Notes under the pieces: model-generated | Seen by the model: only the letters and a program-made list of their open reading frames with translations | Told to the model about the DNA's origin: nothing | Database searches by the model: none | Assembly: GCA_938021455.1 (NCBI GenBank) | Contig: CALIGP010000298.1 | Coordinates: 1-13,616, forward strand | Source: an uncultured Lewinella sp. | GTDB lineage: Bacteria; Bacteroidota; Bacteroidia; Chitinophagales; Saprospiraceae | Reading direction: 5' to 3' | Length of the DNA stretch: 13,616 nucleotides | Position numbers and translations under genes: made by a program | Shown: one piece after another, positions 1 to 6,455 of the stretch | Numbering within the stretch: position 1 is the stretch's first letter | Layout of the letters: each line of letters opens with the position of its first letter

Positions 1-10
1 TTAGGTTTAA

Positions 11-51
11 CCACAGATTGTCACAGATTTACACGGATTGGAGCACAGATT
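11..51. repeat. Degenerate CACAGATT tandem repeat
   Basis: Four near-copies of the 9-base word nCACAGATT start at 11, 21, 31 (with a G, CACGGATT) and 43, so the spacing is 10, 10 and 12 bases. Short degenerate arrays of this type are common between genes in environmental bacteria. It lies 3' of the permease gene that ends at 109. I see no gene in bases 1-108 and no clear T-tract terminator. Confidence 0.6.
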
Positions 52-108
52 TTTGTTGCTTCGCGACTGAGGTTTCATTAAGATTCCAAAATCAAGAATC
101 ACCTTCCG

Positions 109-1353
109 CTACCGCCTAATCGCCTCCACCGGATCCAGCCCCGCCGCTTTCCGTGCGGGATAGGTGCCGAAGATGATGCCGGTAATCAGGGCGACCAAGC
201 CGACAACAAGTAATGTATTGAGGGTGAAGACGGCCTGAAACTGCAGATCATCTACAAACATATTCAAGATGGGGGCTGCGATCAGGGCGACCAGCATCCC
301 GAGAATAAGACCGAAGAAGCAGCCGATGGCGGAAACTGCGACGCTCTCCGCCAGAAATTGGGTAATGATGTTGCCACGGTTAGCACCTACGGCTTTACGA
401 ACACCAATTTCGGCCGTCCGCTCCGTAATGGCCATGAGTAAAACGTTCATCACACCAACACCACCTACGACAACGGCAATACCGATAAGGAAGCTCATCA
501 CGAGCCGGAAGACGAGAATCCCTTCCGCCAACTGTTCCAGATAGCCGGATTGGGTCATGCTTTCAGTAGCATTCGGAATGTCCGCAAAGTGGCGCTCCAG
601 CCAACCATCAGCGAATTCCTGGGCGGGGAGCACGTCGTGGACGTTGTCCAGGGCCAAGTTCATATCCGGATAAACCTTAGGGGCTTTGGCGAGGCCACTG
701 AGCGCGTTTAATGGCATGACAAACTGTAGCGAGCTGTCGTCGTCATTTGCTCTGAAAACACCACATACGGCCAGCGAGTCTCCGTAGAGATAAACTTGTT
801 TGCCGAGGGCGTTTTCAGTCAGGGTGTCTCCTTCGGGGAGTAACCGCAGGGCGAGCCTGGAATTAATGAAAGCGAGCTTGTCTCCTCGTGTAGCTTCGAC
901 TTCGCTAAAGAGCGAACCGTGTAGTATGATTGAATCTGCCGGAGGGTCGAGTATTGGAAGGGTGGTAGCCATGTACCGGAGTCCGATTTTGCTGCTGTCG
1001 GAGGTGTAACCAATTGTACTGCCCTGGCTCATTAATTGCCCGGTGGCGGCGTAGGGCATCGAGTCTTGTAACTCCGCCATTACTTCGGGAGAGAGTATGG
1101 CAATAGTATCCCGTTCGGTGTAGATACCGTCGACGCGGCTGTCCTTTTGGCTACGGATGATCAGGTTCTCCAGCGAACTCCGTTCGGCTATTTTTTCTCT
1201 GGCGAATAGCTCCAGCCCGTCGATCATGGCCAGCATAGCGACCAGTGCGCCGACACCGATGATGATGCCCAACACGGAGAGGAAGGTCTGAAAAAAATTA
1301 TTGCGCAGGTTGCGGAAGGCTTCGGCGAAGGCACGGGTGATGGCTTGGAACAT
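109..1353 (-). CDS. MacB/FtsX-type ABC transporter permease
   Basis: This is an inner-membrane permease subunit of the MacB/FtsX type, 414 residues, the usual length for the family. The N-terminus has an amphipathic start and a first membrane helix at about 21-45. A large extracytoplasmic domain follows (about 46-278, MacB_PCD-like). Three C-terminal helices lie at about 281-308, 333-363 and 379-399. The stretch around 306-336 (AITERTAEIGVRKAVGA) is the conserved FtsX cytoplasmic loop before helix 3, and the tail 'ARKAAGLDPVEAIRR' is typical. Such proteins pair with a LolD/MacB-like ATPase and drive lipoprotein or efflux mechanotransmission rather than classical substrate transport. No ATPase gene is adjacent in the window, so the partner must be elsewhere or beyond the left edge. 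The ATG directly follows the TAA of the preceding gene (TAAATG), suggesting translational coupling. Family assignment is strong; substrate is unknown. Confidence 0.93.
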   Translation of the reverse strand: MFQAITRAFAEAFRNLRNNFFQTFLSVLGIIIGVGALVAMLAMIDGLELFAREKIAERSSLENLIIRSQKDSRVDGIYTERDTIAILSPEVMAELQDSMPYAATGQLMSQGSTIGYTSDSSKIGLRYMATTLPILDPPADSIILHGSLFSEVEATRGDKLAFINSRLALRLLPEGDTLTENALGKQVYLYGDSLAVCGVFRANDDDSSLQFVMPLNALSGLAKAPKVYPDMNLALDNVHDVLPAQEFADGWLERHFADIPNATESMTQSGYLEQLAEGILVFRLVMSFLIGIAVVVGGVGVMNVLLMAITERTAEIGVRKAVGANRGNIITQFLAESVAVSAIGCFFGLILGMLVALIAAPILNMFVDDLQFQAVFTLNTLLVVGLVALITGIIFGTYPARKAAGLDPVEAIRR

Positions 1354-1959
1354 TTAGCTGGCTATTTTATCGCTGGGCCAATGCTTTTGCACGAACTCTA
1401 TTCCCCTGGCCAGGGTCATGAGCTTTGGAAAGATGGGCTTTTGGGGCAAATAGAGGTCAAGGTTTTTGCCAAAATCAGGGATGCTTCCTTCTGAAATTTC
1501 TTTTTCCCAGCCAGCTGTATTCCCTCGTTGAAGACGGCCCTTCCACTCAGCGTCGACCTTTTCAAAAAAAGTAAGGACTACTTCTTTTTCACCGACTTCT
1601 AATAGCCGCTTGGCTAGTAACAGGTTCGGTCCTCTTTCTTGAAGTGCGAAACTATTAAAGTTAGATATAGAATCTAGCAGGTGTTGCTTAGCTGCTGAAA
1701 TGTTTTCATCAGCAACTTCTACCAGGCCTAAAAAGGTATGAATTTGATGATTAGCGATACTACGCTTTTCTTCACGGCCACTATCTTCAAAGGCACCTTC
1801 TTCAAGATAACCTTTGTATTCGATGGCTAATTTCCGGAGTCTGGGCCAGGCTTCAGCGCGGTAAGCTGACGCCATAGCATAGGGTAACTGTAAAGAGCGT
1901 TTACTATGATTGGAGTTCATTTCTTTTGTGTTTACTCCAAATGTAAGCGCACTACTCAT
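1354..1959 (-). CDS. Hypothetical helical protein, AT-rich
   Basis: I do not recognise this 201-residue protein. It has no signal peptide or membrane helix. It is rich in Ala, Leu, Glu and Lys and reads as consecutive amphipathic helices (about 28-55, 62-95, 100-140), so a TPR-like helical fold is possible but not shown. The bases are visibly more AT-rich than in both neighbours, which may mean separate acquisition. It sits 37 bases after the gene ending at 1997, and its TAA abuts the ATG of the permease, so the three genes probably form one operon. The start is uncertain: the ATG at 1957-1959 has AGGA immediately before it, with no spacing. An internal ATG at 1918-1920 (residue 14, MNSNHSKRS) has an A-rich leader of the kind Bacteroidota use and would give 188 residues. 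Confidence 0.75.
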   Translation of the reverse strand: MSSALTFGVNTKEMNSNHSKRSLQLPYAMASAYRAEAWPRLRKLAIEYKGYLEEGAFEDSGREEKRSIANHQIHTFLGLVEVADENISAAKQHLLDSISNFNSFALQERGPNLLLAKRLLEVGEKEVVLTFFEKVDAEWKGRLQRGNTAGWEKEISEGSIPDFGKNLDLYLPQKPIFPKLMTLARGIEFVQKHWPSDKIAS

Positions 1960-1996
1960 TCCTGAATATTCTCTTGGACTAATGAAGGAATTTCCT

Positions 1997-2695
1997 CTAC
2001 GAATCCGTCAATTCACTCTTCTCCACCATCTTAAAAAACCACCACACCAATAAGGCGGATTCTTCCCGATAATCACTTTCTCGAAGGGCAGCGGCGTAGC
2101 GTTCCATAACGAGCTCGTCTTTTAGCAGGAAGCCGCGCAGCGTCTGGAGTAACTTGGTGTAGCGGGCAAAGTCTGCTGCGGGCGGGACGGTCTTGGCACC
2201 CAGTTTTTCACAGACCGTCTGCAGCAGCCCAGTAGAGTAGGGGGCGTACTTTTCCGGATACTGCCCCATGAGGTAGAGAGAGACCATGTTATAATCATCA
2301 TCATGATTATGGCTGGGCGTCCGGTCTTTGGGGTGCGCGTCCCGAAAGCGGTTGAAGAGTTCGTTGATGTAAAAACCGAAACGGCCGACGCGGCCTTCGA
2401 GGTCGCGGTCTTCGCTGAAGAGATCGCGGAAGGCTTCGCGGACGAAGTCGGGCTCCCAGCGCATGATGGCCAGCATGGCGCGCTTGGGGTCGTAGCCTCC
2501 GCGACGGTAGTGGCGGCGGTTGGTCTTGCTGTCCAGCGCCAGGTCGTAGCTCTCCGCCAGGTCCTTGGCCTCGACGTTAAAATGCTCCTGCCAGTTTTTC
2601 TGGGTCTCCCAGAGGGGAAGGTGAGCGAGGGCCTCCTCGGTGAGTATCCAGTCACGGAAAGCTAAGATGGCGGCGTCAATTTTAGGTACTTGCAT
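1997..2695 (-). CDS. Hypothetical protein, first gene of the permease operon
   Basis: This is a 232-residue soluble protein that I do not recognise with certainty. It has no signal peptide or membrane helix and is rich in aromatic and charged residues. Visible marks are a basic patch at about 58-71 (KTNRRHYRRGGYDPKR), an acidic/histidine patch at 128-136 (SHNHDDDYN), and NMVSLYLMGQYPEKYAPY at about 136-153. The last stretch recalls the N-terminal part of some McrB-like AAA proteins, where a similar 'PEKY' region precedes the ATPase. No Walker motifs are present, so this would at most be a stand-alone N-terminal domain. That link is a guess from memory. It uses the first in-frame ATG (2693-2695). 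The bases before it are pyrimidine-rich, with no Shine-Dalgarno sequence. The next gene follows after 37 bases. Confidence 0.75.
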   Translation of the reverse strand: MQVPKIDAAILAFRDWILTEEALAHLPLWETQKNWQEHFNVEAKDLAESYDLALDSKTNRRHYRRGGYDPKRAMLAIMRWEPDFVREAFRDLFSEDRDLEGRVGRFGFYINELFNRFRDAHPKDRTPSHNHDDDYNMVSLYLMGQYPEKYAPYSTGLLQTVCEKLGAKTVPPAADFARYTKLLQTLRGFLLKDELVMERYAAALRESDYREESALLVWWFFKMVEKSELTDS

Positions 2696-2717
2696 GAGAG
2701 GAGGAGCGGCTTTGGTG

Positions 2718-2725
2718 CTAAGGTA
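2718..2725 (-). promoter_or_regulatory. Possible -7 box of the three-gene minus-strand operon
   Basis: Read on the minus strand this is TACCTTAG, one mismatch from the Bacteroidota -7 consensus TAnnTTTG, about 22 bases before the ATG at 2695. No convincing TTTG -33 box is visible upstream, so the call is weak. Confidence 0.3.
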
Positions 2726-2750
2726 TGGTTTGGGGGGGAGAATTGTTATT

Positions 2751-2909
2751 TAATCCTACTCTCCTGCTTTTTCTGCCGACTGAAGTCGGTGCTGTATTAC
2801 GAAGCTCTGCGAGCTATTAAAAATCCGTCATGATCAGTAATCCTAAAAATTCTACCTAAATCCTATTAATCCTAATCTCCTTTTTCCCGCCCACTCAAGT
2901 CGGCAGTAC
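2751..2909. repeat. Diverged direct repeat, two copies of about 45 bases
   Basis: Copy A (2751-2796) and copy B (2867-2909) both run from TAATCCTA-TCTCC through a T-tract to AAGTCGG and then a GTA/GTACA end. They differ by a three-base gap and scattered substitutions. Copy A contains the small inverted repeat CCGACT-GA-AGTCGG (2777-2790). In copy B the left arm is damaged (CCCACT). Between them are further AATCCT words (2839-2875). The block fills most of the 238-base gap between the divergent genes. It is probably a remnant of a dispersed intergenic repeat rather than an operator. Confidence 0.6.
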
Positions 2910-2921
2910 ACCCAATCCTCG

Positions 2922-2929
2922 TACCTTCA
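2922..2929 (+). promoter_or_regulatory. Promoter-like box directly before the MurF-Alr start
   Basis: TACCTTCA matches TAnnTTTG at the TA and TT positions and continues as CGCC into the ATG at 2934. If this is the -7 element, transcription would start at or within a few bases of the start codon, giving a nearly leaderless mRNA. No Shine-Dalgarno sequence fits before this ATG, which agrees with that idea. Similar words occur at 5379, 8239 (minus) and 13594. Confidence 0.4.
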
Positions 2930-2933
2930 CGCC

Positions 2934-5342
2934 ATGGCCACGCTTCCGTCCATCCCGACCCTTTACGACCGCTACCGAGATTTCGACCTGCTGGTCGATT
3001 CCCGCCGCTTGGGGGATGCGGCGAAGACACTGTTTTTTGCGCTGCCGGGGCAACGCACACACGGGAATAAGTTTGTGGGACCGTTGTATCGGAAAGGCGT
3101 ACGGCATTTTGTGGTTCTTCGGCAAGCTCAGCAGGGGGCGCAAACGCAGGTGCAGCAGGAGTTGGAGCAGCAGGGGAAGTACTCCGAAGCGATTTTTCTC
3201 CTCACGGACGATCCACTGCGGCTACTACAACAGCTAGCCACTCATCACCGGCGACAGTTTGATATTCCGGTACTGGCGATTACGGGTAGCAACGGCAAGA
3301 CGATCGTAAAAGACTGGTTGGCCCAGCTGTTGCAACCTTACTTAAATGTCTGCGCCAGCCCCCGCTCGTACAACTCTAGAATTGGGGTTCCGCTCTCTGT
3401 CTGGCGGCTTCGGGCGGAGCATGAGGTCGCCATCTTCGAGGCCGGCATCAGCGAAGCCGGAGAGATGGCCGCGCTGGCGGAAATCATCCGGCCTACCTGC
3501 GGGCTGTTTACCATGTTGGGCAGTGCCCATGCTGCTGGCTTTTCGGATGCGCGGGCAAAGCACCGCGAGAAGATGACCTTGTTCCGGGGAACAGATTGGG
3601 TGGTCGTTCCGGCCGATGACACTGACTCGGTGGGTTTGTTACGGAAGTTGAACGTCGATCCCATCACCCACCTTGGCATCAATCGACGCTGGCTGGAAGT
3701 AGATGAGGTGTCGTTGAAGATGGACTTTCCGGATCTACCCACCATTTACCTTGAGAATGCCTACGCCGCCGCTACGGCGGCCTACGCCCTGGGCTTGAAC
3801 AAAGAACAAATTGCTGCCGGGCTTGATGATTTACGAATACTGGATAACCGGCTCGAACAGCGAGAAGGCCTCCACGGCGGCCCGGTGATTAACGACAGTT
3901 ACAGCAACGACCTCACGGCCCTGGCTGCTGCCCTGGATTTTGCCGAGGCAAGAGCGAATAGCGGAAAGCTCTGTTTGATATTGGGGACCATCCAACCCCG
4001 CTCTTCAAGCTCCCATAGCACCAGCGTTAGCGCCCCTGAAGATGACTTGTTACCTCTCCTTCGCCCACGTTTGACTCGTTTGCTCACCATTGGTGAAACG
4101 AATGCCAGCCTAGCTCGGGCCATCTCTGGCGCTCGTCATTTTACCCGCCCGGAAGCCTTGCTGGCTGAACTAGGTAATATTCCCTTCTCTCCTGGCGAGG
4201 TTATCTTAATCAAAGGTGCCAGCCAGGAGCGGCTTGATCGGGTGGCAGATACCCTGAGTCGTAAACAACATCGTACGCTGCTGCGAATTGATCTGGCTGC
4301 ACTACGTCACAACTTCAACGTTTACCGGGCTAGTACCTCGGCCCAAATGATCGTAATGGTAAAGGCCAGCGCCTACGGCGGTGGCGCGCCACCCGTAGCG
4401 CATGCCCTGGCCGAAGCGGGCGCTGACTACCTGGCAGTAGCTTATCCCGACGAAGGAAGCCTCCTGCGGGAACACGGTCTGAAACTCCCCATCATGGTGC
4501 TTAACGCTGCCAGCCATGACTTTGAGCGGATGGGGAAAGACAATCTGGAACCAGTGGTCCATCGTCTGGAAGATCTGCAGCGGATCAAGGATAGTGGCCT
4601 GAAAGTACATCTGGAGCTGGATACCGGAATGGCCCGCCTGGGCTTTCGGCCTGCCGAATTGGAAGGACTACTGACAGAACTAAGGTCGGGTACCTACGAA
4701 AGAATCATTTCCTCGGTCTTTACCCACCTGGCGGCGAGCGAAGACGGTGCACACGATGATTTCACCCGCCAACAAATAAGCGCCTTCGATGCCGCTTATA
4801 AACGAATCGCTGAAGCGCTGGGGACCTCTCCTCCCCGCCACCTGCTAAATTCCAATGGCATTAGCCGCTTCCCCGAAAACGCCTACGAATACGTTCGCCT
4901 GGGAATTGGGCTCTATGGAATTGGTGACGCTGGCAAAGCCTCCGCTTTGCGCCCGGTCCTGACCTTCTCTACCCGGGTGACGGCCGTCTTTGAGCTGAAA
5001 GCCGGCGAAAGCATCGGTTATGGCCGCCGGGGAACAATGACGCAAGATGGAAAGGTCGCCATACTTAGCGTCGGCTATGCGGATGGGTTGCCTCGGTTAG
5101 CTGGAGAAGGACGGTTTTCCATCCGTATCAAGAGTGGTCTGGCATCCATTATTGGCTCCGTTTGTATGGATATGACGATGGTGGAAGTAACGCACCTGCC
5201 CGAAGTAAAAGTTGGTGATGAGGCTATCCTGTTTGGAGCGGGTCACCCCATTGAACTGCTGTCCGAAGCCGCCATGACGATTCCCTACGAAATACTGACG
5301 GGGATCGGGCCACGGGTACACCGGGTGTACACGGCCGAGTAG
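2934..5342 (+). CDS. murF-alr: Bifunctional MurF ligase / alanine racemase
   Basis: This is a cytoplasmic fusion enzyme of 802 residues, normal for the Bacteroidota form. The N-terminal half (about 1-445) is UDP-N-acetylmuramoyl-tripeptide--D-alanyl-D-alanine ligase. It shows DSRRLGDAAKTLFFALPG (22-39), the ATP loop ITGSNGKT (116-123), SPRSYNSRIGVPLSV (142-156) and DNRLEQREG (304-312). The C-terminal half (about 448-802) is a PLP-dependent alanine racemase. It has the PLP lysine K477 in MVKASAYGGG, DTGMARLGF (563-571), the catalytic tyrosine Y696 in SIGYGRRG, and SVCMDMTMVEV (742-752). The racemase makes D-Ala, which after ligation to D-Ala-D-Ala by Ddl is used by the MurF half. The ATP loop reads GKTI rather than the usual GKTT, as I recall for this fused family. 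The ATG at 2934 is the only canonical start: no ATG, GTG or TTG lies between the upstream in-frame TAA (2844) and it. Confidence 0.96.
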   Translation: MATLPSIPTLYDRYRDFDLLVDSRRLGDAAKTLFFALPGQRTHGNKFVGPLYRKGVRHFVVLRQAQQGAQTQVQQELEQQGKYSEAIFLLTDDPLRLLQQLATHHRRQFDIPVLAITGSNGKTIVKDWLAQLLQPYLNVCASPRSYNSRIGVPLSVWRLRAEHEVAIFEAGISEAGEMAALAEIIRPTCGLFTMLGSAHAAGFSDARAKHREKMTLFRGTDWVVVPADDTDSVGLLRKLNVDPITHLGINRRWLEVDEVSLKMDFPDLPTIYLENAYAAATAAYALGLNKEQIAAGLDDLRILDNRLEQREGLHGGPVINDSYSNDLTALAAALDFAEARANSGKLCLILGTIQPRSSSSHSTSVSAPEDDLLPLLRPRLTRLLTIGETNASLARAISGARHFTRPEALLAELGNIPFSPGEVILIKGASQERLDRVADTLSRKQHRTLLRIDLAALRHNFNVYRASTSAQMIVMVKASAYGGGAPPVAHALAEAGADYLAVAYPDEGSLLREHGLKLPIMVLNAASHDFERMGKDNLEPVVHRLEDLQRIKDSGLKVHLELDTGMARLGFRPAELEGLLTELRSGTYERIISSVFTHLAASEDGAHDDFTRQQISAFDAAYKRIAEALGTSPPRHLLNSNGISRFPENAYEYVRLGIGLYGIGDAGKASALRPVLTFSTRVTAVFELKAGESIGYGRRGTMTQDGKVAILSVGYADGLPRLAGEGRFSIRIKSGLASIIGSVCMDMTMVEVTHLPEVKVGDEAILFGAGHPIELLSEAAMTIPYEILTGIGPRVHRVYTAE

Positions 5343-5378
5343 GTGGGCCAACAAGCCTCCAGGTTCCAATCATGCGTT

Positions 5379-5386
5379 TATCTTTG
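5379..5386 (+). promoter_or_regulatory. Bacteroidota-type -7 promoter box for the NYN gene
   Basis: TATCTTTG is an exact match to TAnnTTTG and lies 37 bases after the MurF-Alr stop, 89 bases before the next ATG. No clear TTTG is seen 17-23 bases upstream, so only the -7 half is supported. It implies a leader of roughly 80-85 bases without an obvious gene. Nothing else stands out in 5343-5475. Confidence 0.5.
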
Positions 5387-5475
5387 CGGCTGAATAATAA
5401 CTTAGCTACGCTCCAAATAATTGATAGAAATAGAGTGTCCTTAAGGTTTTACAAAATAGATTAGATAGTGTATTT

Positions 5476-6447
5476 ATGAATGACCGACTCACTAAGATCG
5501 GCGTCTTTTACGACGGTAATTATTTCCTTCACGTTTCCAACTACTACAATTACGATCATCCACGCCGGGCCCGGGTAAGTATTGCCGGTTTGCATCGCTT
5601 CATTGAAGCTCGGGTAGCCAATGATGCCGGCCAGCCCGGTAACGCTCGAATTGTCGATAGCCACTACTTCCGGGGAAGGCTTAACGCAACGGAGGCGCAG
5701 CAACGAGGATCCGTATTGTATTACGATCGGGTCTTTGATGACATTTTGATGAGTAGTGGAGTTACGACGCATTACAGCCCGTTGCGAACTAGCCACGGCC
5801 GACGAGGTGAAAAAGGAATTGACGTCTGGCTCGCGTTGGAAGCCTTTGAATCGGCGATGCTGCGTCAGCTGGATGTTGTTGTTCTCATCGCTAGTGACAG
5901 TGACTACGTTCCGCTGGTTAGGAAGCTACATGGCCTGGGCTGTAAAGTGTTAGTTATGGGCTGGGACTTTGAGTTCACAACGGATAACGGAACCCGGATG
6001 ATTACCCGAACGAGTCAGGAACTACTTGAAGCGGCCAGCCATCCAGTGTTGATGAACGACCTGATCGATAGTCCTGGATCCTCCGGAGAAAAGGACCTGA
6101 TTGACGGAATATTCGTTACTTCAAACCCAGATAAAAAACGGCGGGAACCTGCCAAAACAGGAGAAGCTAACGCAGCGGTAAAGACGGACAAAAAGGTTAT
6201 CTTGGAAGAGCCTTCAGAGGGCAGCCCGGGAGACCGGCTGGAGAGCGAAGTTTTTAGCCTTAAAAACGGTTACGGGTTCATTAAATATCCTCCGAATAAT
6301 CTCTTCTTCCATCACTCCACGATTGAGAATGCTGACTTCAGCGAACTCTACGTCAATGATCACGTAGCCTATACGCTGGCACATAATGACCGAGGGCAAT
6401 TGGTGGCCACGGAAGTAGAACTGTTGGAAGATTTTGAGGAGGAATAA
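5476..6447 (+). CDS. NYN (PIN-like) nuclease domain fused to a cold-shock-like domain
   Basis: This is a predicted cytoplasmic RNA-acting protein of 323 residues. Residues about 6-190 form a NYN/LabA-like PIN-fold domain: KIGVFYDGNYF places the first acidic residue at D13, KGIDVWLALEAFE gives D116, and VVVLIASDSDYVPLVRKL gives D141 and D143. This is the expected acidic metal-binding set of the family. Residues about 195-250 are a polar linker. Residues about 256-318 (SEVFSLKNGYGFIKYPPNNLFFHHSTI) look like a cold-shock (OB-fold) domain: GYGFIKYP and LFFHHS correspond to RNP1 and RNP2. The combination suggests a single-stranded RNA endonuclease with its own RNA-binding module; the target is unknown. 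The ATG at 5476 places the domain start directly after six residues. There is no Shine-Dalgarno sequence. The stop lies 8 bases from the stop of the convergent ABC gene, with no terminator between. Confidence 0.88.
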   Translation: MNDRLTKIGVFYDGNYFLHVSNYYNYDHPRRARVSIAGLHRFIEARVANDAGQPGNARIVDSHYFRGRLNATEAQQRGSVLYYDRVFDDILMSSGVTTHYSPLRTSHGRRGEKGIDVWLALEAFESAMLRQLDVVVLIASDSDYVPLVRKLHGLGCKVLVMGWDFEFTTDNGTRMITRTSQELLEAASHPVLMNDLIDSPGSSGEKDLIDGIFVTSNPDKKRREPAKTGEANAAVKTDKKVILEEPSEGSPGDRLESEVFSLKNGYGFIKYPPNNLFFHHSTIENADFSELYVNDHVAYTLAHNDRGQLVATEVELLEDFEEE

Positions 6448-6455
6448 AGTCAGGC

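Noticed and set aside
2122..2665. Overlapping frames of 177 codons (minus) and 120 codons (plus)
   Set aside because: Low-complexity Arg/Ser/Thr-rich or Val/Ala/Glu-rich translations opposite or out of frame with the 232-residue gene; typical of GC-rich shadow frames.
2696..2704. Strong Shine-Dalgarno-like GAGGAGG on the plus strand
   Set aside because: No plus-strand start codon with a meaningful frame follows at a suitable distance.
2732..2738. Run of seven G, considered as a phase-variation tract
   Set aside because: It is intergenic, short, and not placed between promoter boxes or in a coding frame.
4380..4393. 14-base palindrome GGTGGCGCGCCACC
   Set aside because: It encodes the conserved glycine-rich stretch after the PLP lysine of the racemase and is most simply explained by codon choice.
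6448..6455. Bidirectional terminator between the NYN and ABC exporter genes
   Set aside because: Only eight bases separate the two stops, and no stem with a T-tract could be found around them.
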